Assembly: GCF_007670255.1 (NCBI RefSeq)
Contig: NZ_SZVS01000003.1
Span: 310,001-374,000, forward strand
Direction: 5' to 3'
DNA from: Paenarthrobacter nicotinovorans
GTDB lineage: Bacteria; Actinomycetota; Actinomycetes; Actinomycetales; Micrococcaceae
Length of the DNA: 64,000 nucleotides
In this document: piece after piece, positions 1 through 9,502 of the stretch
Layout: each line of letters opens with the position of its first letter
Position numbering within the stretch: the first letter of the stretch is position 1
Notes under the pieces: generated by a model
What the model saw: the letters and a program-made list of their open reading frames with translations, nothing else
What the model was told of the DNA's origin: nothing
Databases searched by the model: none
Translations under genes and position numbers: made by a program

Positions 1-496
1 AGGCACCATGGGCTATTCCGTACCTGCCGCCATGGGCGCCAAGGTCGGCGAACCGGACCGCGTGGTCTGGGCCATCGATGGTGACGGCTGCTTCCAGATG
101 ACCAACCAGGAACTGGCCACCTGCGCCATCAACAACATCCCCATCAAGGTAGCCATCATCAACAACTCTTCGCTGGGCATGGTCCGCCAATGGCAGACCC
201 TGTTCTACGAAGGCCGCTACTCCAACACGGACCTGAACACCGGCCATGACACCATCCGGATTCCGGACTTCGTCAAGCTGGCAGATGCCTACGGCTGCGC
301 CGCACTGCGCTGCGAGCGTGACGAGGACATCGATGCGACCATCCAGAAGGCCCTTGAGATCAACGACCGTCCTGTGGTCATCGACTTCGTGGTGAGCCCC
401 AACTCGATGGTCTGGCCGATGGTGCCCGCAGGCGTCAGCAATGACCAGATCCAGGTTGCCCGCAACATGACCCCGGAATGGGAAGAAGAGGACTAG
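1..496 (+). CDS. ilvB: acetolactate synthase large subunit, C-terminal part (5' end outside window)
   Basis: The reading frame is open from base 2, so the gene begins upstream of the window; about 165 C-terminal codons are visible. The product is the catalytic subunit of acetolactate synthase, which condenses two pyruvates, or pyruvate with 2-ketobutyrate, in the first common step of valine, leucine and isoleucine synthesis. The thiamine-diphosphate signature is visible as [10 protein letters not shown] followed about 25 residues later by the NN of AIINNSS. The end, with [11 protein letters not shown] and an acidic tail, is typical of bacterial IlvB. The stop codon lies 2 bp before the ilvN start, so the subunits are translated from one message. 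The family assignment is secure; the promoter and any attenuator are out of view. Confidence 0.95.
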   Translation, partial: GTMGYSVPAAMGAKVGEPDRVVWAIDGDGCFQMTNQELATCAINNIPIKVAIINNSSLGMVRQWQTLFYEGRYSNTDLNTGHDTIRIPDFVKLADAYGCAALRCERDEDIDATIQKALEINDRPVVIDFVVSPNSMVWPMVPAGVSNDQIQVARNMTPEWEEED

Positions 497-498
497 GC

Positions 499-1011
499 AT
501 GACCCGTCACACACTGTCCGTTCTGGTAGAAGACAAGCCCGGCGTACTGACCCGCGTGGCCAGCCTCTTTGCCCGGCGTGCGTTCAACATCAACTCCCTG
601 GCTGTGGGACCCACCGAGGTTCCCGGCATGTCCCGCATGACAGTGGTCGTCGACGCCGACGGCGACTTGATCGAGCAGGTCACCAAGCAGCTCAACAAGT
701 TGGTCAACGTGATCAAGATTGTTGAACTGACTTCTGAATCTTCCGTACAACGCGACCACATCCTGGTCAAGGTACGTGCGGATGCCGCGACACGTCTGCA
801 GGTTACCCAGGCTGCAGACCTGTTCCGTGCCGCCGTCGTCGACGTGTCCACAGACTCGTTGGTGATCGAGGCAACCGGTACCCCCGAGAAGCTCGCCGCA
901 CTCCTGTCAGTGCTCGAGCCATTCGGCATCCGTGAAATCGTGCAGTCCGGCACCTTGGCCGTTGGACGGGGATCCCGCTCCATGAGTGACAGGGCGCTTC
1001 GCTCCGCGTGA
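499..1011 (+). CDS. ilvN: acetolactate synthase small (regulatory) subunit
   Basis: 170 residues. It is the regulatory partner of IlvB: it activates the catalytic subunit and carries the valine feedback site. The N-terminus (HTLSVLVEDKPGVLTRVASL) is a classic ACT domain, followed by the C-terminal ALS small-subunit domain with the HILVKVRAD segment. I chose ATG 499 rather than the in-frame ATG at 478 because 478 lies inside ilvB and the 499 start gives the usual MTRHTLSVLVED beginning. It follows ilvB by 2 bp and precedes ilvC by about 80 bp, the normal actinobacterial ilvBNC order. Confidence 0.95.
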   Translation: MTRHTLSVLVEDKPGVLTRVASLFARRAFNINSLAVGPTEVPGMSRMTVVVDADGDLIEQVTKQLNKLVNVIKIVELTSESSVQRDHILVKVRADAATRLQVTQAADLFRAAVVDVSTDSLVIEATGTPEKLAALLSVLEPFGIREIVQSGTLAVGRGSRSMSDRALRSA

Positions 1012-1064
1012 GCAATGCCTACGCGGGCAGTGCCCAGTACCGCAGCACCACAATCAATATCTAA

Positions 1065-2117
<1,053 letters not shown>

Positions 2118-2178
2118 TTGACCACTGCCCGCTGATTAACCACTGTCCAGCAGTGATGCACCAGCGCTAAGCAACGAC

Positions 2179-2208
2179 GCCCGCCCGGCAGGTTACAGCC
2201 GGGCGGGC
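2179..2208 (+). terminator. rho-independent-like hairpin after ilvC
   Basis: Perfect 11-bp inverted repeat GCCCGCCCGGC (2179-2189) and its complement (2198-2208) around an 8-nt loop. Only a weak T-rich tail follows (TTCGCTGTTT). It sits 61 bp after the ilvC stop and probably ends the ilvBNC transcript. Confidence 0.75.
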
Positions 2209-2258
2209 TTCGCTGTTTCCCGACGCATTCCTCCACCGAATTGCCGGCACGCTGCTGC

Positions 2259-2274
2259 TGTGAACTTCTTCACA
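2259..2274. promoter_or_regulatory. Crp/GlxR-type operator upstream of serA
   Basis: TGTGAACTTCTTCACA is a perfect palindrome matching the TGTGA-N6-TCACA consensus of the Crp/GlxR family of cAMP-responsive regulators. It lies 153 bp before the serA GTG and about 60 bp before a possible -10 (TATTCT, 2335-2340). The gap 2118-2426 (309 bp) otherwise holds only the ilvC terminator. The match to consensus is seen directly; binding is inferred. Confidence 0.55.
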
Positions 2275-2426
2275 TCCCCTCCGGTCCGGGCGTAACATCG
2301 CCCACCGGCTGGCGGAAACACCGCCCGGATTCGATATTCTGGGCTGGTCCCGGCGCCGTGCCCCGGGCCACGCATCCGCTCCTTGTCCAGTTCTGTCCCA
2401 CGTTCTCCAAAGTAAGGTGCCACCCC

Positions 2427-4022
2427 GTGTCAGCCAGCAAACCCGTAGTCCTCCTCGCTGAGGAACTTTCGCCCGCAACAGTCGAGGCACTGGGCCCGGA
2501 TTTTGAAATCCGCCAGACCGACGGCGCCGACCGTTCCCAGCTGCTGTCTGCCATCGCCGACGTCGACGCCATCCTGGTGCGCTCCGCCACCCAGGTTGAC
2601 GCCGAAGCCATCGCCGCGGCCAAGAACCTCAAGGTCATCGCCCGTGCAGGCGTCGGCCTGGACAACGTGGACATCAAGTCCGCCACGCAGGCCGGTGTCA
2701 TGGTGGTCAACGCACCGACCTCCAACATCGTCTCTGCCGCTGAGCTCACCGTGGGGCACATCCTCAGCCTCGCCCGCCACATCCCGCAGGCCAGCTCGGC
2801 GTTGAAGAACGGCGAATGGAAGCGATCCAAGTACACCGGCATCGAACTCTTCGAAAAGAAGATCGGCATCATTGGCCTGGGCCGCATTGGCGCTTTGGTG
2901 GCGGCACGCCTGCAGGGCTTCGAAACTGAAATCCTGGCCTACGATCCCTACATCACCTCGGCCCGGGCAGCGCAGCTTGGCGTCAAGCTGGTCACGCTCG
3001 ATGAACTCCTGGAGAACTCCGACTTCATCACCATCCACATGCCCAAGACCCCGGAGACGGTTGGCATGCTTGGGGCTGACGCCTTCCGCAAGATGAAGGA
3101 ATCCGCCTACGTCATCAACGTCGCCCGTGGCGGCCTCGTGGACGAAGAAGCACTCTACGTTGCCCTGAAGGAAGGCCAGATTGCCGGCGCAGGCGTGGAT
3201 GTCTTCGTCAAGGAGCCCAGCACCGACCTGCCGTTCTTCGAACTGGACAACGTCGTCGTCACCCCGCACCTGGGCGCCTCCACGGATGAAGCCCAGGAAA
3301 AGGCCGGCGTGTCCGTGGCAAAGTCCGTCCGCCTGGCGCTGGCCGGCGAACTGGTGCCGGATGCCGTGAACGTAGCCGGCGGCGTCATTGCCCCCGACGT
3401 CCGTCCGGGCATCCCGCTGATCGAAAAGCTGGGCCGGATCTTCACTGCGCTTACCCATGCATCGTTGACGCAGATCGACGTCGAAGTTGCCGGTGAGATC
3501 TCCGCTTTGGACGTCAAGGTGCTGGAGTTGGCAGCCCTGAAGGGTGTGTTCGCCGACGTCGTCACCGAGCAGGTTTCCTACGTGAACGCGCCCGTCATCG
3601 CCGAGCAGCGCGGCATCAACACCCGGCTCATCACCACTCCCGACGCCGAGGACTACCGGAACGTCCTGACCATCCGTGGTGCCCTCAGTGACGGTTCGCA
3701 GATCTCCGTGGCCGGTACCCTCACCGGTCCCAAGCAGGTGGAGAAGCTGGTGGGCGTCAATGGCTACGACGTCGAAATTCCGATCAGCGAGCACCTGGTG
3801 GTGGTGGCTTACTCGGACCGCCCCGGCGTGATCGGCACCATCGGCCACATCCTCGGCATGAACAACATCAACATTGGTGGCATGCAGGTTGCCCGCCAAA
3901 CCGAGGGCGGCCAGGTGCTGGCGCTCCTGACCATCGACAGCTCTGTTCCGCAGCAGGTACTGGAGGCCATCAAGGCCGGTATCGGTGCGGACATGGTCCG
4001 CGAAGTGGACCTGGAAGACTGA
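2427..4022 (+). CDS. serA: D-3-phosphoglycerate dehydrogenase
   Basis: 531 residues, close to the long type-I SerA of actinobacteria (about 529 in mycobacteria). It oxidises 3-phosphoglycerate to 3-phosphohydroxypyruvate, committing carbon to serine. In order it has the substrate-binding/NAD domain with GIIGLGRIGALVA (around 145-157), NVARGGLVDEEAL, the active-site TPHLGAST histidine, an intervening ASB domain, and a C-terminal ACT domain (VVVAYSDRPGVIGTIGHIL) for serine sensing. I chose GTG 2427, which gives MSASKPVVLLAEEL with AGTAAGG about 10 bp upstream; the frame stays open back to 2241, but that stretch has no family similarity and contains the Crp-like site. Confidence 0.95.
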   Translation: MSASKPVVLLAEELSPATVEALGPDFEIRQTDGADRSQLLSAIADVDAILVRSATQVDAEAIAAAKNLKVIARAGVGLDNVDIKSATQAGVMVVNAPTSNIVSAAELTVGHILSLARHIPQASSALKNGEWKRSKYTGIELFEKKIGIIGLGRIGALVAARLQGFETEILAYDPYITSARAAQLGVKLVTLDELLENSDFITIHMPKTPETVGMLGADAFRKMKESAYVINVARGGLVDEEALYVALKEGQIAGAGVDVFVKEPSTDLPFFELDNVVVTPHLGASTDEAQEKAGVSVAKSVRLALAGELVPDAVNVAGGVIAPDVRPGIPLIEKLGRIFTALTHASLTQIDVEVAGEISALDVKVLELAALKGVFADVVTEQVSYVNAPVIAEQRGINTRLITTPDAEDYRNVLTIRGALSDGSQISVAGTLTGPKQVEKLVGVNGYDVEIPISEHLVVVAYSDRPGVIGTIGHILGMNNINIGGMQVARQTEGGQVLALLTIDSSVPQQVLEAIKAGIGADMVREVDLED

Positions 4023-4072
4023 TCCACATCAGCTGAAGATCGCGTGCCGGCGACACACCCATGGCACGCAGA

Positions 4073-4134
4073 AGTGGCCGGTCTGCTTACAATGGCTGGG
4101 TCCGGGATTCGGACCCGGCAGCAGGCCGGCCACT
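4073..4134. promoter_or_regulatory. nested double hairpin in the serA-ABC transporter gap
   Basis: The outer arms, 14 nt at 4073-4086 and 4121-4134 (AGTGGCCGGTCTGC and its complement), pair with a single G-T position. Inside them is a perfect 7-bp stem, GGGTCCG at 4098-4104 with CGGACCC at 4110-4116. There is no T-tract directly after it; TTTTTT occurs about 35 bp later. It could end serA transcription or be a structured 5' leader of the downstream permease gene. Only the structure is seen; the role is unknown. Confidence 0.5.
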
Positions 4135-4227
4135 ACTTTCAGCACATTCAGCCCGGTATTCCGCTGTGTTTTTTCAGGAATCCCGGACAACGTGTGCGCG
4201 CCCGCTATCAAGGTCCCAGGGAGCCCA

Positions 4228-7038
4228 ATGAACGCCGTCCAAAGGTTCATCAGAAGCCGTGTGCTGCTGCTGACCGCGGCCATTTTGATCGTCGCCATGT
4301 GCTTGTCCGTCCTCGTCCAGAGCCAGTCGCAGGCGGCTCTGAACAGGACAGTCGACGAGAACTCGCGGGGACTCTACGACATCCTGGTCCAGGCGAAGCC
4401 GGACCAGTCACAAAATGGCGACGGCGGTGCATTGATCCAGCCGGAAATCGCCAACGGCCAGGGTGGGATCAGCTTTGACCAGCTGGAGAAGATCCGCGGA
4501 ATGGGCCAGACTGCCGTCGCAGCGCCCATCAGCCTGGTCTCGCGGGTATCGCAGAATCTTGAAGCTCCGCGATTGAACGCGATGGACTACCTGGGCTACA
4601 ACGCAGGCCTCGCCGGCGCTGTCACCGCCGGCGACCCGTCCGCCATGGACTCCAGCAAATGGCCGGCAGCGGAGTCGGTGTTCTCGGATTCTCCCAAGAA
4701 GTACCGCTTGACCGCATCAGCCACCAGCTCCGACGGAGTCAAGGAGCAGACGCTCTTCAAGACCAGCGCCGAAGGCACCCTGGGCAAGGGACGCCTCGTT
4801 CAGGAGCAGGCAGCCGGTGGCAGCAACGTCCGGATCGCCGGTCCGGATGGCGAAACGGGCATCAAGTTCCCGGCTCCCGCCCTGGGCTCCGAGCACAACC
4901 TCTTCAATCTCTCCGTGGCGCTTCCCATGGCGCCTGAGGTGACCGAGTCCGTCGTCGCCGTCGATCCCGCCGCCGAAAGGGCGTTGCTGGGTTCTGCGGG
5001 AGACTTCCTTGCGCCGTTGGAGAAGGCTCCGCCGGCAGACGCCCGCGACGCCGGTGCAATCGGCCGCCATTTCGAAAGCCTCTTCACCACGGGCCTGAGC
5101 ATGCAGCAACTGGAAGAGGGCCCTGATTTCCTTGGCGTGAAGCTCAAGTATTGGGCACCGCTGATGACGCAGTACCAGCAAGCCAAGCGCGACGGCCTGC
5201 TGACCGCTGATTCGAAAGCCATTCCCTTGATTGTCCGCACGGGCACGTCCCTGGACCTGAAGTACTCGGTGAAGATCGAGGAACTCGATTCCAACGGCAA
5301 GGTGGTCAAGGACGTGGGAACCGTCACCCGTTCCCTGGACAAGGACTACCTGCCCTTCGTCTCCAAGTCTCCGTTCGCCCTTGAATGGCCCGGCTCCACT
5401 GACCACAGCCAACTCCTGGGCAGCACCGCTGCCTTCGGCCAGGGCTTGTACAACCCGGCAACGTGGAGCACGACGTTCGCGGCGGCGCCGCAGTACAAGG
5501 ACGGCGATGAGGCTGCCAACGGCGCCTCCGACAAGAGCGCGACGCCGGGGGACTGGGTTACCGTCAACCGCTTGCCTGAGAAGTCCTCTTTCGGTGCCGC
5601 TGTGGACCAGACGCAGCGCAAGCCCGTGGACGAGCGTTCGTACCGGGAAGACCTCGAGACGGGTAAAAAGCCTGCCGCGCCTTTGCCCATGGTGTACGGC
5701 ACCTTCGATCCTTCCGCAGTCCAGGCCGCTGCCGGTGACGTCAACAAGTTGCCGTTGGGCGGTTACGATCCCACGCCCATGACGCTGACCAAGGATGCCG
5801 AAGGCAAGGATGTCGCCAGCGCGGAGCTCAAGCCTTCGCTCAGTGCAACGGGCCTCGTCAGCCAGTCTGCCGGTGCCATCACCGACTACTACGGCCTTGC
5901 AGCGGCGCGTGGCTACGACTCCAACGCCAATGTCATCGACGCCGTTCGGGTCCGCGCGAACGCCGCCGGCAACTGGAAGACGGCACAGCCCGAGGTCGAG
6001 AAGCTGGCATCCCAGATCCGCGACCTCGGCTTGGAAGCTACGGTCGTGGCAGGTTCGGCGCGTGAAGACGCCAACATCTTCGTTCCCGGATACAGCAAGG
6101 ACGACGCCGGCAAGGAGTCTGCTCTGGGCACTGTCCAGCAGTCCTGGGTGCGGCAGAATGCGGCCGACGCCGTGTCCGGATCTCTGACCGGAACCAACAT
6201 CACCCTGCTCTTCCTGACACTGCTGGGGGCCACCCTCCTGACCGGAGCGTCCACCGTCAGTTACATCCGCCAGCGCAGGAGCGAGGCAGGAATCCTCCGC
6301 GCCATGGGCTGGACGCAAAAGCGCATTCGCTCCTGGGTTTTGGAAGAGTTCGCCGTTGGTGCTGCCGCCCTTGCCGCAGCGGGCGTCATCTTGAGTTTGC
6401 TGAGCTGGAACATCGCCACCGTCATCGTCTCGGTGACCATGCTGCTCATCTACAGTGCCGCTGCCCTGCTCGCAGCCCAGCAGCTTCGGCACCGCGTTGT
6501 GATCGACCAGGAGCCGCAGCACGACGAGCGGCTGGTAACGGTGGACTCGCCCCTGACGTTCGCCAACAGGCAGCTGACCACCAACCGGTTCAACTCCATC
6601 TCCCTTGCCGTAGCCGTCGGCGTGTTCGGCGCCGCAGTCGGTGCCCTGATTGCCTTGCTGATCGACATCCCCCGCGCGGCAGGTGCCAGCGCGCTCAGTG
6701 GCCTGGCCGCAGCCAGCATCGCCCTGCCGAGCGTGACCCTTGCTGTCTTCGGCGTCGTAGTCGGCCTCCTGTTGACCCTGGTCACCGGAAGGTTCGAGCT
6801 CCACGCCAAGCGCGAGTACCTGGGTACGCTGCGGGCCATGGGCTGGAACCCGGACATGCTGGGCCAGGTCCGGTTCTTCGAAAACGCACTTGTCGGCACA
6901 GTGGCACTTCCCCTGGGTGTCCTCGGTGCCCTGGGGCTCGGGTTGCTCCTTGCCCCCTACGCAGCCCTGTGGGCCGGGCTCGCCGGCCTGCTGGCCGTAA
7001 TTTGCTGGATTCCCATTGCAACGAAAGTAGTCAAATGA
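4228..7038 (+). CDS. large FtsX-family ABC transporter permease
   Basis: 936 residues. Layout: an N-terminal membrane segment (about 11-30), a long extracytoplasmic region of roughly 600 residues with no recognised catalytic motif, then membrane segments at about 656-680, 708-750, 790-813, 830-853 and 887-931 around two FtsX-like blocks. The phrase ILRAMGWTQKRIRSWV and the similar LGTLRAMGWNPDML mark the two permease repeats. ATG 4228 gives a short positively charged N-terminus (MNAVQRFIRSR) and follows GGGAGC; the open frame upstream runs into serA. The stop overlaps the ATPase start (ATGA), so the two form one transporter. The topology suggests a MacB/LolCDE-like mechanotransmission exporter; the substrate is unknown. 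No regulator is adjacent. Confidence 0.85.
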   Translation: MNAVQRFIRSRVLLLTAAILIVAMCLSVLVQSQSQAALNRTVDENSRGLYDILVQAKPDQSQNGDGGALIQPEIANGQGGISFDQLEKIRGMGQTAVAAPISLVSRVSQNLEAPRLNAMDYLGYNAGLAGAVTAGDPSAMDSSKWPAAESVFSDSPKKYRLTASATSSDGVKEQTLFKTSAEGTLGKGRLVQEQAAGGSNVRIAGPDGETGIKFPAPALGSEHNLFNLSVALPMAPEVTESVVAVDPAAERALLGSAGDFLAPLEKAPPADARDAGAIGRHFESLFTTGLSMQQLEEGPDFLGVKLKYWAPLMTQYQQAKRDGLLTADSKAIPLIVRTGTSLDLKYSVKIEELDSNGKVVKDVGTVTRSLDKDYLPFVSKSPFALEWPGSTDHSQLLGSTAAFGQGLYNPATWSTTFAAAPQYKDGDEAANGASDKSATPGDWVTVNRLPEKSSFGAAVDQTQRKPVDERSYREDLETGKKPAAPLPMVYGTFDPSAVQAAAGDVNKLPLGGYDPTPMTLTKDAEGKDVASAELKPSLSATGLVSQSAGAITDYYGLAAARGYDSNANVIDAVRVRANAAGNWKTAQPEVEKLASQIRDLGLEATVVAGSAREDANIFVPGYSKDDAGKESALGTVQQSWVRQNAADAVSGSLTGTNITLLFLTLLGATLLTGASTVSYIRQRRSEAGILRAMGWTQKRIRSWVLEEFAVGAAALAAAGVILSLLSWNIATVIVSVTMLLIYSAAALLAAQQLRHRVVIDQEPQHDERLVTVDSPLTFANRQLTTNRFNSISLAVAVGVFGAAVGALIALLIDIPRAAGASALSGLAAASIALPSVTLAVFGVVVGLLLTLVTGRFELHAKREYLGTLRAMGWNPDMLGQVRFFENALVGTVALPLGVLGALGLGLLLAPYAALWAGLAGLLAVICWIPIATKVVK

Positions 7039-7790
7039 CTGACAACCTCAACCCCGAGCTGAAGGCCACCCCGGAAACAACGGAAGAGTCGCTGCAGACC
7101 CGCGCCAACACGATCGTCAGGGCTGCCGACCACGCAACCCCCCTGGAACTGAGCCGGGTCACCATCCACTACGGCGGCGACAAGGGCGGCGCGGAGGAAG
7201 TCGACGTCGTCGATGACTTCAACCTCACCCTGCACGCAGGCGAGATGCACTGTGTCGCCGGCCGAAGCGGCTCTGGCAAGACCAGTATCCTGACGGTCAG
7301 CGCGGGACTGACGCTGCCGACGTCGGGCAAGGTCTTCTGGGAGGGCCAGCCCCTGGACGGCATGGGCGACGACGAAATCGCCGACCGCCGCCGGGCACTG
7401 ATCGGCTACGTGGACCAGGGCGGCGCCTTGATCGATGGCATGAGCGCCCTGGAGAACGTGCTGCTTCCTGCTGTCCCGGATGGCGAAGTTGAACAGCGCA
7501 CCGAAATGGCAAAGGACCTCCTTGACCTGGTGGGCCTCGGGCGCCGTATGCGCCACCGCCCGGCCCAGCTCTCCGGCGGTGAGCGCCAGCGTGTGGCGAT
7601 CGCGCGTGCCTTGATCCTCGGCACACGCGTGCTGGTGGTCGACGAACCCACGGCAAGCCTTGACCGGGCTGCAGCGAACCGCATCATCGGCATCCTCAAG
7701 GACACCACCAGCGATGGCATCGCTGTACTCGTCGCGTCACACGACCACGAGCTGGTCCGCCTCAGCGATACGCTGACGGAACTTAACTAA
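7035..7790 (+). CDS. ABC transporter ATP-binding protein
   Basis: 251 residues. ATPase partner of the preceding permease. Walker A GRSGSGKTS is at about residue 76, the ABC signature LSGGERQRVAIARA at about 178 and Walker B VLVVDEPTA at about 198, followed by a switch histidine in ASHDHEL. ATG 7035 overlaps the permease stop by 4 bp. A roughly 35-residue hydrophilic extension precedes the beta strand that begins the nucleotide-binding fold. It belongs to the MacB/LolD-like ATPase group; no substrate can be assigned. Confidence 0.9.
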   Translation: MTDNLNPELKATPETTEESLQTRANTIVRAADHATPLELSRVTIHYGGDKGGAEEVDVVDDFNLTLHAGEMHCVAGRSGSGKTSILTVSAGLTLPTSGKVFWEGQPLDGMGDDEIADRRRALIGYVDQGGALIDGMSALENVLLPAVPDGEVEQRTEMAKDLLDLVGLGRRMRHRPAQLSGGERQRVAIARALILGTRVLVVDEPTASLDRAAANRIIGILKDTTSDGIAVLVASHDHELVRLSDTLTELN

Positions 7791-7824
7791 GCTATTTCAT
7801 TCGAAAAAAAGGTAACTTCTTAGA

Positions 7825-9384
7825 GTGACGTCTCCAGAGAAATCCCCGTTCTACATCACCACCGCCATCAGTTACCCCAATGGTGTGCCGCACATCGGCC
7901 ACGCCTATGAGGTCATTGCCACTGATGCCATGGCACGCTTCAAGCGCCTTGACGGCCATGAAGTGTTCTTCATGACGGGGACGGACGAGCACGGCCTCAA
8001 GATGCAGCAGTCGGCGGAGAAGGAAGGCATCTCCGCCAAGGAGCTGGCAGACCGGAACTCCGCAGCGTTCAAGCAGATGAGCCAGGACCTGGGCATCTCC
8101 TACGACCGCTTCATCCGCACCACCGACCAGGACCACTACGCGGCCTCGCAGGCCATCTGGAAAAAGATGGAAGCCAACGGCGACATCTACCTTTCCAAGT
8201 ACGAAGGCTGGTACTCAGTCCGCGACGAGGCCTACTACGTCGAGGACGACACCGTAGTGAAGGAGGACGGTCTCCGCTACTCCAAGGAAACGGACACCCT
8301 GGTCAGCTGGACCGCGGAGGAAAGCTACTTCTTCCGGCTCTCCAACTACCAGGAAAAGCTCCTGGCGCTTTACGAAGAACAGCCGGAGTTCGGCGCACCG
8401 CAGTCACGCTTCAACGAGGTCATCAGCTTTGTCAGGCGCGGACTGGAAGACCTGTCCATCAGCCGCACGACCTTCGACTGGGGTGTTCCGGTTCCGGGCG
8501 ATGCGAAGCACGTCATGTATGTGTGGGTTGATGCCTTGACCAACTACCTGACAGGCGTGGGCTACCCGGACGTCGAGTCAGAGTCGTTCAAGAAGTTCTG
8601 GCCAGCGGATGTGCATGTGATCGGCAAGGACATTTCGCGGTTCCATGCGATCTACTGGCCCGCGTTCCTGATGAGTGCGGGGCTGGAACTTCCGCAGCGC
8701 GTCATGATCCATGGCTTCTTGACCAACAACGGCGTGAAGATGTCCAAGTCGTTGGGCAACGTCGTGGCGCCCCAGGACTTCGTGGCACAGTACGGACTGG
8801 ACCAGTGCCGTTACTTCTTCCTCCGCGAAGTTCCGTTTGGTGCTGACGGTAATTACAACCACGAAGCCATCGTGGGCCGCATGAATGCCGACCTTGCCAA
8901 CAACTTCGGCAACCTTGCCCAGCGTTCCTTGTCCATGGTGGCGAAGAACTGCGATGGAAAGGTCCCGCAGCCGGGTGCCTTCACGGCCGAGGACGAAGCA
9001 CTCCTTGCACAGGCAGGAGCCTTGCTGGAGACCGCGCGCAGTGCCTTTGAGAAGCAGGAGTTCAGCCGGGCGCTCGAAGCCATGTGGACGGTGTTGGGTG
9101 ACACGAACGCCTACTTCGCCGAGCAGGCTCCGTGGGTACTGCGGAAGACCGACCTCGACCGGATGAACACGGTCCTGTACGTCACGCTGGAGGTCGTGCG
9201 GATCATTGCGATCCTCGCCCAACCCGTGATGCCGTCGTCGTCCGCCAAGCTCCTGGACGTGCTGGGACAGCCCGAAGGTGAGGCTCGCCAGTTCTCCGCC
9301 ATTGCCACGCCCCTGGTGGCGGGGACCGAATTGCCGGCGCCCGCACCGGTCTTCCCGCGCTACGAAGAACCCGCTGAGGCCTAA
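7825..9384 (+). CDS. metG: methionyl-tRNA synthetase
   Basis: 519 residues, the compact actinobacterial form. It charges tRNA-Met for initiation and elongation. The class I HIGH motif is literal ([11 protein letters not shown], near residue 24) and the second motif is KMSKS (around 305). The connective peptide lacks the four-cysteine zinc knuckle of E. coli MetG, and there is no C-terminal tRNA-binding appendage. GTG 7825 follows a purine-rich AAAAAAAGG about 12 bp upstream. It lies 34 bp after the ABC ATPase gene and ends just before a strong hairpin. Confidence 0.95.
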   Translation: MTSPEKSPFYITTAISYPNGVPHIGHAYEVIATDAMARFKRLDGHEVFFMTGTDEHGLKMQQSAEKEGISAKELADRNSAAFKQMSQDLGISYDRFIRTTDQDHYAASQAIWKKMEANGDIYLSKYEGWYSVRDEAYYVEDDTVVKEDGLRYSKETDTLVSWTAEESYFFRLSNYQEKLLALYEEQPEFGAPQSRFNEVISFVRRGLEDLSISRTTFDWGVPVPGDAKHVMYVWVDALTNYLTGVGYPDVESESFKKFWPADVHVIGKDISRFHAIYWPAFLMSAGLELPQRVMIHGFLTNNGVKMSKSLGNVVAPQDFVAQYGLDQCRYFFLREVPFGADGNYNHEAIVGRMNADLANNFGNLAQRSLSMVAKNCDGKVPQPGAFTAEDEALLAQAGALLETARSAFEKQEFSRALEAMWTVLGDTNAYFAEQAPWVLRKTDLDRMNTVLYVTLEVVRIIAILAQPVMPSSSAKLLDVLGQPEGEARQFSAIATPLVAGTELPAPAPVFPRYEEPAEA

Positions 9385-9389
9385 GCCCT

Positions 9390-9472
9390 AAACGCTCTCT
9401 CACGTAATACCAACAAAAAGAAACGCTCTCTCACTTCCCGCCCGATTCGGCGGCAAAGTGAGAGAGCGTTTC
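9390..9472. repeat. CGCTCTCTCAC hairpin element with an extra half copy, after metG
   Basis: GAAACGCTCTCTCACTT (9420-9436) and its exact 17-nt complement (9456-9472) form a long perfect stem, with a smaller GC-rich repeat in the loop. A further direct copy of AAACGCTCTCTCAC lies at 9390-9403. The element occupies the convergent gap between metG and the minus-strand permease and could terminate both transcripts (TTTCTTGT follows). Its core differs by one base from the CGCTCGCTCAC core of the tandem array at 17221-17340, so it may belong to a dispersed repeat family. Confidence 0.7.
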
Positions 9473-9502
9473 TTGTAAGACCCGCCGAATGTGAGCGAGC
9501 GA

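Noticed and set aside
4717..6804. 695-codon minus-strand open frame inside the permease gene
   Set aside because: Antisense of a clear coding gene in GC-rich DNA; no recognisable domains and no ribosome-binding site.
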